Assembly: GCA_031429105.1 (NCBI GenBank)
Contig: JANOYV010000025.1
Coordinates: 1 to 60,457, forward strand
Length of the DNA: 60,457 bases
Direction of reading: 5' to 3'
Source of the DNA: JAKFWF01 sp031429105
GTDB lineage: Bacteria; Pseudomonadota; Alphaproteobacteria; Rhizobiales; Hyphomicrobiaceae
In this document: one piece after another, positions 45,554 to 54,300 of the stretch
Layout: every line of letters begins with the position of its first letter
Position numbering within the stretch: position 1 is the first letter of the stretch
Translations under genes and position numbers: made by a program
Notes under the pieces: model-generated
Databases searched by the model: none
What the model was told of the DNA's origin: nothing
What the model saw: the letters and a program-made list of their open reading frames with translations, nothing else

Positions 45554-46614
45554 GGTGTGCTCGACTTCTCGACTAGGCCGAGGCGTTCACCGCGATAGAC
45601 ACCAGCACGCAAGGGCTGCCACCACGATGGATTGTCGAGATACCACGCCACCGTTCGCTCGATGCCGGTAGCAAACGTCTCGTGCGAACGCCAGCCGAGT
45701 TCGGTCTCGATCTTGGTCGGGTCGATGGCATAGCGGCGGTCGTGTCCAGGGCGATCCTTGACATAAGTGATCAGGGAACGTCGGGGCGTTGCGCCCGGTC
45801 GCTTTTGATCGAGGATATCGCAGATGGTTTCAACCACCGTTAAGTTCTGCATCGGCGCACGACCACCGACGTTATAGGTCTGGCCAACGCGACCGGCTTC
45901 CAGCACAAGCGCCAAAGCCTTGGCGTGATCATCCACATAAAGCCAATCGCGCTCCTGGCGACCATCGCCGTAGACCGGCAGCGGCTTGCCCTCAAGCGCA
46001 TTTAAAATAACCAGCGGGATCAACTTCTCCGGGAAGTGGTAGGGGCCATAGTTGTTCGAGCAATTGGTAATGAGCGTCGGAAGGCCGTAGGTTTCGTGCC
46101 ACGCGCTCACGAGGTGGTCGGATGCCGCTTTACTGGCAGAGTAGGGCGAGCGCGGGTCATAGGGGGTCGTTTCCAGAAAATAACCCTCTGGTCCAAGGCT
46201 GCCGTACACTTCATCGGTCGAGACATGCAAAAAACGGAACGCAGAACGGCGGGGCTCCGGCAGCGCACTCCAGTAGGTGCGGGCGGCTTCCAGCAGGGTA
46301 TGGGTGCCAACGATATTTGTCGTGATGAACGCGGCCGACCCGGTTATCGAGCGGTCGACATGGCTTTCGGCCGCCAAGTGCATGATTGCGTCGGGCAGCG
46401 TCTCAGCGATGATACGGTCCATCGCAGCGCGGTCGCAGATGTCGGCCTTGATGAACCGGTACCCAGGCTTGTCGTCGATGGCCGACAACGAAGCCAGATT
46501 TGCTGCATACGTGAGCGCATCGACGTTGACGACAGACCAGCCTTTTTCAGTCACCAGATAGCGGCACAGGGCCGATCCGATAAAGCCCGCACCGCCTGTC
46601 ACAAGAACTTTCAT
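45550..46614 (-). CDS. rfbB: dTDP-glucose 4,6-dehydratase
   Basis: Second enzyme of the rhamnose pathway, 354 residues. MKVLVTGGAGFIGSALCRYL binds NAD; HVSTDEVYGSLG holds the catalytic Thr-Asp-Glu; YSASKAASDHLV holds Tyr and Lys. It lies between rfbC and rfbD on the same strand. The product feeds rfbC. Confidence 0.96.
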   Translation of the reverse strand: MKVLVTGGAGFIGSALCRYLVTEKGWSVVNVDALTYAANLASLSAIDDKPGYRFIKADICDRAAMDRIIAETLPDAIMHLAAESHVDRSITGSAAFITTNIVGTHTLLEAARTYWSALPEPRRSAFRFLHVSTDEVYGSLGPEGYFLETTPYDPRSPYSASKAASDHLVSAWHETYGLPTLITNCSNNYGPYHFPEKLIPLVILNALEGKPLPVYGDGRQERDWLYVDDHAKALALVLEAGRVGQTYNVGGRAPMQNLTVVETICDILDQKRPGATPRRSLITYVKDRPGHDRRYAIDPTKIETELGWRSHETFATGIERTVAWYLDNPSWWQPLRAGVYRGERLGLVEKSSTP

Positions 46615-46632
46615 CGGACCGTCTCTTGAGTT

Positions 46633-47184
46633 TCAGAACTGGGGTGGGAGATCGCGCAGACGTGGCAGCTTCGCATCTTTGTCCGATAACACGGCTGCAG
46701 CTGCGTTGACCGGCCATTCGATCCCGAGATCCGGATCATTCCAGATTACGCCACCATCGTTGGTCGGTGCGTACACGTTCGACACCTTGTAAAGCACTTC
46801 TGTGTCTGGTTCGAGCGTGCAGAAGCCATGCGCAAACCCGACCGGCACGAAGATTTGAGTCCAGTTTTCAGCCGAAAGCTCAGCGCTGACATGCTGACCA
46901 TACGTTGGCGAATTGCGTCGCAAATCAACGGCCACATCAAGAATACGGCCCTTAGTCACGCGCACAAGTTTGTCCTGACCGAATGGCGCGGTCTGGAAAT
47001 GGAGGCCGCGAATAGTACCAATCGTGGCCGAACGCGAGTGATTGTCCTGGACAAACTCCGTTGTGATGCCAACAGCAGCTAGGCTTGCGCGGCTATAGAC
47101 TTCGGAGAAGAATCCGCGCGCATCGCCAAAGCGCTTCGGTCGAATTAGTTTAACATCCGGTATCGCCAGGGCTTCGATTTCCAT
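46633..47184 (-). CDS. rfbC: dTDP-4-dehydrorhamnose 3,5-epimerase
   Basis: Third pathway enzyme, a cupin epimerase of 183 residues. FSEVYSRASLAAVGITTEFV, DNHSRS and the catalytic-His segment IRGLHFQTAPFGQDKLVRV are conserved, as is the FAHGFCTLEPDTEVLYKVSN region. First gene of the rfb set; its promoter should lie in the 190-base spacer shared with the divergent alcohol dehydrogenase. No glycosyltransferase or wzx/wzy gene is in this window, so the use of the rhamnose is unknown. Confidence 0.94.
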   Translation of the reverse strand: MEIEALAIPDVKLIRPKRFGDARGFFSEVYSRASLAAVGITTEFVQDNHSRSATIGTIRGLHFQTAPFGQDKLVRVTKGRILDVAVDLRRNSPTYGQHVSAELSAENWTQIFVPVGFAHGFCTLEPDTEVLYKVSNVYAPTNDGGVIWNDPDLGIEWPVNAAAAVLSDKDAKLPRLRDLPPQF

Positions 47185-47375
47185 CGCTTATCCAATGTTT
47201 CATTTGCAATAACGCTCCTGATAGCCGTTCAAAGGCGGTGCGCACAAGCGGCTTGCTGCACTTATGCGATGCGGATCATTGCTGTGGCACTTCGACGACT
47301 ACCAGATGACCGGGGGCATAGACCGCGCTACCATGGCCTAAGGCACCGCGAAGAACGACGAGCAAAGAGACGAAC

Positions 47376-48533
47376 ATGAAACTCACCGGCAATTGGAACT
47401 ACCCGACATCGATCAAGTTTGGCGCAGGCCGTGTCGCGGAACTGGCGGCAGCCGTCAAGTCGGCTGGCATTAAGCGGCCCCTCCTCGTGACGGACCCGGT
47501 GCTGGCCAAGCTACCGATTGTCGCCAACGCGATCGCGCTGCTCGAAGCCGATGGCCTGCCGACCAAAGTGTTCTCGGACATCAAGCCGAACCCGATCGCA
47601 GCGAATGTCACGGCTGGTGTTGCCGCTTTGAAGGCTGGCAACCACGATGGTGTCGTGGCATTCGGCGGCGGCTCGGGGCTTGATGCTGGCAAGGTCATCG
47701 CCTTCATGGCTGGCCAAACGCGGCCGATGTGGGACTTCGAGGATGTCGGTGATTGGTGGACCCGGGCCGACCCAAAAGGCATTTTCCCGATTATCGCAGT
47801 GCCAACCACGGCTGGCACGGGCTCCGAGGTTGGTCGCGCTGGCGTCATCACCGATGAGACGACCCACACCAAGAAGGTGATCTTCCATCCCCTGATGATG
47901 CCGAAAGTGACCATCTGTGATCCGGAACTGACGGTCGGCATGCCGCGCTTCATCACCGTTGGCACCGGTATGGACGCGCTCGCTCATTGTCTGGAAGCCT
48001 ACTGTGGCCCGTTCTATCATCCGCTGGCGGATGGCATTGCCGTCGAAGGATTGCGGCTCGTGAAGGAGAATCTGCCTCGCGTCGCTAAAGATCCGAACGA
48101 TATCGAGGCACGTGCACACATGATGTCGGCGGCTGCCATGGGAGCGACGGCGTTCCAGAAGGCGCTGGGCGCGATCCACGCGCTCTCGCATCCAGTTGGG
48201 TCATTGTACGACACGCACCACGGCATGACCAACGCGGTGTTCATGCCCTACGTGCTCAGCTTCAACCGCCCGACTATCGAGGACAAGATTGCGCGGGCCG
48301 GTGCCTATCTCGGACTAAAGCCGGGTTTCACGCCGTTCATGGATTGGGTGCTACAACTACGCGAGGAAACCGGCGTGCCGCACACGCTGGCGGCTTTCAA
48401 TGTCGGACCTGAAAAGTTCGACCTGATGAGTCGAATGTCGCCAAAGGACCCGACCGCTGGTGGCAACCCGATCCCGCTCGACGAGGCCGCCTGTCGCAAG
48501 CTGTTCGAGGCGGCGTATGAGGGGCGGTTGTGA
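47376..48533 (+). CDS. Iron-containing alcohol dehydrogenase
   Basis: Group III metal-dependent alcohol dehydrogenase of 385 residues. The NAD-binding loop is FGGGSGLDAGKVIAFMAG. The metal ligands are Asp and His residues in GMDALAHCLEAYCGP, GAIHALSHPVGSLYDTHHGM. IPTTAGTGSEV-type sequence appears as VPTTAGTGSEVGRAGVITDE. The alcohol or aldehyde substrate is not evident. It is transcribed away from rfbC. Confidence 0.9.
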   Translation: MKLTGNWNYPTSIKFGAGRVAELAAAVKSAGIKRPLLVTDPVLAKLPIVANAIALLEADGLPTKVFSDIKPNPIAANVTAGVAALKAGNHDGVVAFGGGSGLDAGKVIAFMAGQTRPMWDFEDVGDWWTRADPKGIFPIIAVPTTAGTGSEVGRAGVITDETTHTKKVIFHPLMMPKVTICDPELTVGMPRFITVGTGMDALAHCLEAYCGPFYHPLADGIAVEGLRLVKENLPRVAKDPNDIEARAHMMSAAAMGATAFQKALGAIHALSHPVGSLYDTHHGMTNAVFMPYVLSFNRPTIEDKIARAGAYLGLKPGFTPFMDWVLQLREETGVPHTLAAFNVGPEKFDLMSRMSPKDPTAGGNPIPLDEAACRKLFEAAYEGRL

Positions 48534-48546
48534 GTTCAGCTGGACT

Positions 48547-48825
48547 TCACGACTTGAAAAAATTAGTGAAGTCCGACCACTGCTCGATACGGAAAGACCG
48601 AATGTCGCGCACGCATCCGGTGAACCACTGCAGCGACTTTAGTGCCTGAAGGGCCGCGAAAAGGTTCGCTAGGTCTTCACGCTCACAAACATACACACTG
48701 CCCTGCACCCACGTGACGCCGAACCGCTTGAGTGTAGTTCCAATATCGAGATACGCTTGCGGCACCCCCTTAGGGTGTCGCTGTTTGACTTCGGCAACTG
48801 TCAGATCAAAAGCGATTGCAAACAT
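48547..48825 (-). CDS. vapD: VapD-family endoribonuclease (toxin-like)
   Basis: Small protein of 92 residues of the VapD family, a ferredoxin-fold ribonuclease related to Cas2. It starts MFAIAFDLTVAEVKQRHPKG, with the conserved Asp in AFDL, and has YLDIGTTLKRFGVTWVQGSV and VRDIRSFRIEQWSDFTNFFK, both typical. Its ATG shares one base with the stop of the small upstream gene, so the two are probably translated together. In other bacteria VapD acts as an mRNA-cleaving toxin or persistence factor; here this is inference from family. Confidence 0.85.
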   Translation of the reverse strand: MFAIAFDLTVAEVKQRHPKGVPQAYLDIGTTLKRFGVTWVQGSVYVCEREDLANLFAALQALKSLQWFTGCVRDIRSFRIEQWSDFTNFFKS

Positions 48826-49046
48826 CAGTGAGCAATCGGATCGTTGAGTATGTCACGCAATGGATAGTCGAGTTCTTCCCCGGATTCGACAACGCGGATA
48901 CGCAACTCTACGTTCGTGCCGACCAAACCCTCAGCTGCTGAAACGATTTGGTAAACTGGTCCGCGCTCGCCAAACCGTCGGAACGATCCGATCAAATCAG
49001 CCAACGGTATGACGACATTACGATCTGTAGTCAGGAATGCGTTCAT
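48825..49046 (-). CDS. DUF5397-like small protein, probable partner/antitoxin of VapD
   Basis: Acidic small protein of 73 residues (MNAFLTTDRNVVIPLADLIG...) with PVYQIVSAAEGLVGTNVELR and a conserved-looking end, ESGEELDYPLRDILNDP. I recognise it as DUF5397-like, a family seen next to vapD genes, which supports an antitoxin role; this is not proven. The ATG at 49046 is used. An in-frame GTG 36 bases upstream exists, but a five-codon micro-ORF overlaps this ATG. The gene is 37 bases downstream of gltD on the same strand. Confidence 0.75.
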   Translation of the reverse strand: MNAFLTTDRNVVIPLADLIGSFRRFGERGPVYQIVSAAEGLVGTNVELRIRVVESGEELDYPLRDILNDPIAH

Positions 49047-49057
49047 GGTTTGATCAT
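49043..49057 (-). other. Five-codon micro-ORF (MIKP-stop) overlapping the DUF5397-like start
   Basis: On the minus strand AGGAG stands eight bases before ATG ATC AAA CCA TGA. The TGA overlaps the ATG of the DUF5397-like gene (ATGA). The strong ribosome site belongs to the micro-ORF rather than to the antitoxin-like gene itself, as expected for a coupling or regulatory leader. Too short to support by coding statistics. Confidence 0.35.
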
Positions 49058-49083
49058 GCCCGACTCTCCTGTCCCTGTCCACT

Positions 49084-50502
49084 CTACCTCGGTAGGTCGC
49101 TGCGGCCCATCAGTGCCTTGTCGATCGAGTGAGCGGCTTGGCGTCCCTCGCGGATCGCCCACACGACGAGCGATTGTCCGCGCCGCATATCGCCAGCGGC
49201 GAACACTTTCGCGCGCGACGTCGCATAGTCGCGCTCGGTGGCTTTGACATTGCCGCGGGCATCGAGCGCAATGACGTTTTCCAGGAACAGTCCTTCGGTC
49301 ATCGGTGCGACGAAGCCCATCGCGAGCAATACGAGATCAGCCGGGATTTCGAAGTCAGTTCCCGGAATTTCCTTGAAGCGTTCATCGACGCGGCAGCAGA
49401 TTAATTTGGTGACGCGGCCGTCCTTGCCTTCGAACCGCTTGGTGTTGACCGCGAAGTCGCGCACCGCGCCTTCGGCCTGGCTCGACGACGTTCGCATCTT
49501 GAGCGGCCAATGTGGCCAAGTCAGATCCTTGTTCTCGTGCTCGGGCGGGGCTGGCATGATTTCGAGTTGCGTGACACTGGCCGCCCCCTGACGGAACGAC
49601 GTGCCAATGCAGTCCGAACCGGTATCGCCGCCGCCGATGACAACAACGTGCTTTTCGCTGGCGGAAAGCTCCAGCACCTTGCCGAGCTTCTCGCCAGACA
49701 CGCGCTTGTTCTGCTGCGGCAGGAAGTTCATGGCGAAGTGAATGCCGCCGAGATCGCGACCAGACACAGGAATATCACGCGGCTTTTCAGCGCCGCCAGC
49801 CAGCAGCACGGCATCGTACTTCGCTTCAAGATCGGCAAGTTTGATCTTAGCCCCGATCGCCGTGTTGCAGTGGAAGGTCACGCCTTCTGCCTCCATCTGC
49901 TTGACGCGACGCTCGATGATGGTCTTTTCCATCTTGAAGTCGGGGATGCCATAACGCAGCAGGCCGCCTGGATGAGCGTTCTTTTCATAGACGTGCACGT
50001 CGTGGCCGACACGGGCCAATTGCTGGGCAGCGGCAAGACCAGCTGGCCCTGATCCGACTATGGCAACTTTTTTGCCTGTCTTGTGCTCTGGCGGCTCTGG
50101 CAGGATCCAGCCTTCTTCCCACGCTTTGTCAGTGATCGCGCACTCGATGGTTTTGATCGTCACCGGCTTATCGTCGATGTTGAGCGTGCATGACGCTTCG
50201 CACGGTGCCGGGCAGATTCGGCCGGTCACCTCGGGAAAGTTGTTCGTCGAGTGCAAGTTCTTCGACGCTTGTTGCCAGTCGCCGCGATAGACGAGGTCGT
50301 TCCAGTCGGGGATCTGGTTGTTCACCGGGCAGCCGTTGTGACAATAGGGGATGCCGCAATCCATGCAGCGGGCCGCCTGCTTTTTGACGCCTGCGTCGCC
50401 GAGCGGTTCGACAAATTCCTTGAAATGCTTCAACCGATCGTCGACCGGCTTATAGCCCCGGTCAGTGCGGTCGATTTCGAGAAAGCCGGTAATCTTGCCC
50501 AT
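49084..50502 (-). CDS. gltD: Glutamate synthase (NADPH) small subunit
   Basis: FAD/NADPH subunit that feeds electrons to GltB for glutamate synthesis from glutamine and 2-oxoglutarate. The 472 residues begin MGKITGFLEIDRTDRGYKPV. The N-terminal cysteine clusters for iron-sulfur centres are in CMDCGIPYCHNGCPVNNQIP and ICPAPCEASCTLN. The FAD loop is VGSGPAGLAAAQQLARVG and the NADPH loop VIGGGDTGSDCIG. It is split from gltB by a glutathione transferase gene and a repeat element. Confidence 0.95.
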   Translation of the reverse strand: MGKITGFLEIDRTDRGYKPVDDRLKHFKEFVEPLGDAGVKKQAARCMDCGIPYCHNGCPVNNQIPDWNDLVYRGDWQQASKNLHSTNNFPEVTGRICPAPCEASCTLNIDDKPVTIKTIECAITDKAWEEGWILPEPPEHKTGKKVAIVGSGPAGLAAAQQLARVGHDVHVYEKNAHPGGLLRYGIPDFKMEKTIIERRVKQMEAEGVTFHCNTAIGAKIKLADLEAKYDAVLLAGGAEKPRDIPVSGRDLGGIHFAMNFLPQQNKRVSGEKLGKVLELSASEKHVVVIGGGDTGSDCIGTSFRQGAASVTQLEIMPAPPEHENKDLTWPHWPLKMRTSSSQAEGAVRDFAVNTKRFEGKDGRVTKLICCRVDERFKEIPGTDFEIPADLVLLAMGFVAPMTEGLFLENVIALDARGNVKATERDYATSRAKVFAAGDMRRGQSLVVWAIREGRQAAHSIDKALMGRSDLPR

Positions 50503-50544
50503 GTCTCAGTATCCGTCAGTTAGGTCGTGAATTGAGATGCGAAG

Positions 50545-50742
50545 ATCCCCTCTCCCCGCCCGGCCTGTGGCCGAAACGAGGAGAGGGTGAGGGGCAGCCG
50601 CTTGCTCCGAGCAAGTAACGTCAGACGACAGACCACGTTGAATAGAAAGCTTGAGCAAGTGGCCGCCCCGCACCCTCGGCAGACCAAAAAAGGCCTGCCT
50701 CTGCCCTCTCCCCGTTAAGGGACGGGGAGAGGGGAAGGGCGG
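50545..50742. repeat. GC-rich paired-palindrome element between gltD and the GST gene
   Basis: Two strong hairpins about 100 bases apart. The left one has arms CCCTCTCC / GGAGAGGG (around 50549-50588) with an inner CGGCC-TGT-GGCCG. The right one is a perfect 12-bp stem CCCTCTCCCCGT / ACGGGGAGAGGG (50704-50733). A smaller CTTGCTC/GAGCAAG hairpin lies between them. The layout resembles REP/REPIN or MITE-like dispersed repeats. It fills most of the 263-base spacer between the GST stop and the gltD start. Confidence 0.65.
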
Positions 50743-50765
50743 CGCTTTTGATGGCTGGTGGAGCT

Positions 50766-51383
50766 TCATAGCTTCAGCACTCTCTCGCATCGCGCGATCC
50801 ATGCACGCACGTTCGGTCGGGAGGCTAGATCGAAACCTCCCTCGTGCGCGACGCGCGTGTAGGCGAGAAGCGCAATATCGGCGATGTTGAAAGTGTCGCC
50901 AACAAGGAACTTGTCCGCCGCTTCCGGCCGGCTCCCCGCAGGGGAGTCGGAAGCGGCAACCAAAGTGCTCTCCATCAGATCGAGCGCCTTGTCACCGCGC
51001 TCCACTCGCCATGTTTCGCGTTCGGATTTTGGCCGCTTTAGATACAACATATGGAATCGGCAGACAGCGACATAGGGCTCGTGGCTGTACTGTTCCCAGT
51101 TGAGCCACTCGTCGATCTTGGCCTGCATAAAAGCATCATCTGGCAATAGCTTAGAGCCGCGTGCCAGATAACGAATGATCGCGTTCGACTGCGCTAGATG
51201 CCGCCCGTCATCGAGTTCAACCACCGGGATCTGACCCATCGGGTTCATCGCCAGGAACGCGGGCGTCTTCGTCTCACCATTGAGCGCAGACACGGTGACC
51301 CATGTATACGACAGACCAAGGAAATCGGCCGTATACTTTACCTTGAGACAATTGCCTGATGTCAGATCGCCGAAGATTTTCAT
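50766..51383 (-). CDS. Glutathione S-transferase family protein containing a palindromic insertion
   Basis: Two-domain GST of 205 residues. The thioredoxin-fold half has NPMGQIPVVELDDG with the cis-Pro and QSNAIIRYLA. The helical half has FLVGDTFNIADIALLAYTR with the N-capping motif. The ATG at 51381-51383 follows the gltB stop by one base, so translation is probably coupled and the gene is part of the glt operon. Residues 143-156 (AASDSPAGSRPEAA) are encoded by a 41-bp palindrome of the family also found after rpoA. They fall just before the conserved DKFLVGD, in the surface connection between helices, and the frame continues intact. Confidence 0.88.
   Translation of the reverse strand: MKIFGDLTSGNCLKVKYTADFLGLSYTWVTVSALNGETKTPAFLAMNPMGQIPVVELDDGRHLAQSNAIIRYLARGSKLLPDDAFMQAKIDEWLNWEQYSHEPYVAVCRFHMLYLKRPKSERETWRVERGDKALDLMESTLVAASDSPAGSRPEAADKFLVGDTFNIADIALLAYTRVAHEGGFDLASRPNVRAWIARCERVLKL
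50917..50957. repeat. Palindromic element, copy 3 (41 bp), inside the GST coding sequence
   Basis: A 9-bp arm GCCGCTTCC at 50917-50925, GGCC, then GGCTCCCC-GCA-GGGGAGTC, then the perfect inverted arm GGAAGCGGC at 50949-50957. Same core, spacing and plus-strand orientation as copies 1 and 2, with different outer arms. Confidence 0.88.
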
Positions 51384-51384
51384 C

Positions 51385-54300
51385 TCACGCCTTCCCCGCG
51401 CGTACACCGATCTCCAGCACGTTGAAGCCGGTGGTATCGGCAGTTTGGGCCGCACCCATCGTCTTCAAGGCGTTCGCATATTCGACCGGCATGACCTTGC
51501 GGAACTTCGGCAGCCAACCCGTCCAATCAGCAAGGATCGCCTGTGCCTTGGCCGAGTTGGTGTAGCGGGCGTGGCGCTCGATCAATTCGCGCAGGCGGGC
51601 GACGTCGTTGGTATCCATGTTCGACAAGATATCGACGAGGCCGTGGCTGTCGAGGTTGCCCTTGCCGCCGAGGCGAGCTGTCGCTGAAATTTCCTCGTCG
51701 GCGACCGCTGCCAGATCTACCATTGCCATGTTGCAGCGTTGTTCGAAATCGCCTTTCTCGTCGAGAACGTACGCGATGCCGCCCGACATGCCAGCCGCGA
51801 AATTGCGACCGGTTTGTCCAAGGACGACAACGACGCCGCCGGTCATGTATTCGCAGCCATGATCGCCGGTTCCTTCGACGACGGCGACCGCACCAGAGTT
51901 GCGCACGGCGAAGCGTTCTCCGGCAACGCCGCGGAAGTAGCATTCGCCGCTGGTCGCGCCGTACATCACGGTGTTGCCAACGATGATGCTTTCCTCAGGC
52001 GTAATGCCGGACTTGGGATCGGGCCGCACGATGATCTTTGCACCCGACAATCCCTTTGCAACGTAGTCGTTGCCTTCGCCGACGAGGTCGAGGGTGATGC
52101 CCTTCGTCGCCCACGCCCCGAAGCTCTGCCCGGCGATCCCGTTGAACGTCAGGAAAATGCTGTCGTCCGGCAATCCAACGGGGCCGAAGGTTTTAGCAAC
52201 GACGCCAGAGAGCATCGCGCCGGTTGACCGGTCGCGGTTCGAGATAGGGAATGTCTTCTCAACCGTCTTCTTCTTAGACTCAAGTACCGACTTGGCGGCG
52301 GCCACGAGCTGGTTGTCCAAGACCTTCTCCAGGCCGTGGTTTTGCCGCTCGACATGGCGGATCGCGACGTCGCTGGAAACATCCGGCTTGTGGAACAGCC
52401 GGCTGAAGTCGAGGCCGCGTGCCTTCCAATGGCGGATGGCCTCATCCTTGTCGAGAATCTGCGATTGACCGACCAATTGTTCGAACTTGGTGAAGCCAAG
52501 GGATGCCATGATCTCGCGTACTTCTTCGGCGATGAAGAAGAAGAAGTTGATCACATGCTCGGGCTTACCCTTGAACTTTGCCCGCAACACCGGGTCTTGG
52601 GTCGCAACGCCGACCGGGCAGGTGTTCAGGTGACACTTGCGCATCATGATGCAACCGGCTGCAATCAATGGTGCTGTTGCAAAGCCGAACTCATCGGCGC
52701 CTAGCAGCGCGCCGACAACCACGTCGCGCCCAGTGCGCACTCCGCCGTCGACCTGCACGGCAATGCGCCCACGCAGGCGATTGCCGACAAGCGTCTGATG
52801 GGTTTCGGCAAGGCCGATCTCCCAGGGGGAGCCAGCATGCTTAATCGAAGTTAGAGGCGAGGCACCCGTGCCACCCTCGAAACCAGCAATCGTCACGTGA
52901 TCGGCGCGCGCCTTGGCGACGCCTGCCGCTACCGTTCCGACTCCAACTTCTGACACCAACTTGACCGAAACGTCGGCCGCCGGATTGACGTTCTTCAAGT
53001 CGAAGATCAACTGGGCCAGATCTTCGATCGAGTAGATGTCGTGGTGCGGTGGCGGCGAAATCAAACCAACGCCCGGCGTCGAGTGCCGCACCTTGGCGAT
53101 AACGGCATCAACCTTGTGGCCGGGCAATTGTCCGCCTTCGCCAGGCTTCGCCCCTTGCGCCATTTTGATTTGCATAACATCTGAATTGACGAGGTATTCA
53201 GTGGTCACGCCAAAGCGACCCGAGGCCACTTGCTTGATCGCCGAGCGCATGTTGTCGCCATTGGGCAATGGCTTATAGCGATCAGCCTCCTCGCCACCTT
53301 CGCCGGTGTTCGACTTGCCACCGATCCGGTTCATGGCAATCGCGAGCGTGGTGTGAGCCTCGCGGCTGATCGAGCCGTAGCTCATCGCGCCGGTCGAGAA
53401 CCGCTTTACGATTTCAGATGCCGCTTCAACCTGCTCAAGTGGCACTGGCGTGCGGCGAAGTTCCTCGGCACCCTTCAGGCGAAACAGCCCGCGCAGCGTC
53501 ATCAACTGCTCGTTCTGGTCGTTCACCTGCTTCGAGTAATCACGGAATTTTTGCGGCACCTTGCCAGCCTTGGTGTCCTCCATCGAAGCGCCGCGCACGG
53601 CGTGCTGGAGATCAGCCACCGTACCTGGACGCCAGACGTGCGCTTCACCGCGAATGCGGTAGGCGTAGTCACCGCCGACATCGAGCGCGTTTTCGAGCAC
53701 TGGCACATCGCCGAACGCCTGCCGGTGACGTTCGAAGGTTTCCCGGGCGATCTGGCGCAGGCCGATGCCTTCCACTTGGGTGTGCGTGCCGGTGAAGTAC
53801 CTCTTCACGAAGTTCGAGCGTAAGCCGATGGCGTCAAAAATCTGCGCACCACAGTACGATTGGTACGTGGAGATGCCCATCTTCGCCATGATCTTCAGCA
53901 GGCCCTTGTCGATGGCCTTGATGTACCGCTTGACCGCTTCCTTGTGGGTCAGTTTTTCATCGAGTTCCGGCAAAAGTGCCGCCAGGGTGTCAAAGGCGAG
54001 ATAGGGGTTGATCGCCTCAGCGCCATAACCAGCAAGGGTCGCGAACTGGTGCACCTCGTGCGCCTCGCCGGTTTCGACAACGAGACCGACGGACGTGCGT
54101 AAGCCCTGCTTGATCAAGTGGTGATGCACGGCACTCGTCGCCAGCAACGACGGGATCGGAACCCGGTCGGGGCCAACGCCTCGATCGCTCAAGATGATGA
54201 TGTTGTAATCGCCCGAGCGCACGCCTTCCTCGGCTTCGGCGCACACGACGTCGAGCGCGGCCCCCATGCCAACCGCGCCCTTGTCCTGGTCGTAGGTTAT

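Noticed and set aside
50506..50802. Minus-strand open frame of 98 codons in the gltD-GST spacer
   Set aside because: It is a translation of the paired-palindrome element and the end of the GST gene in another frame, with no protein-like features.
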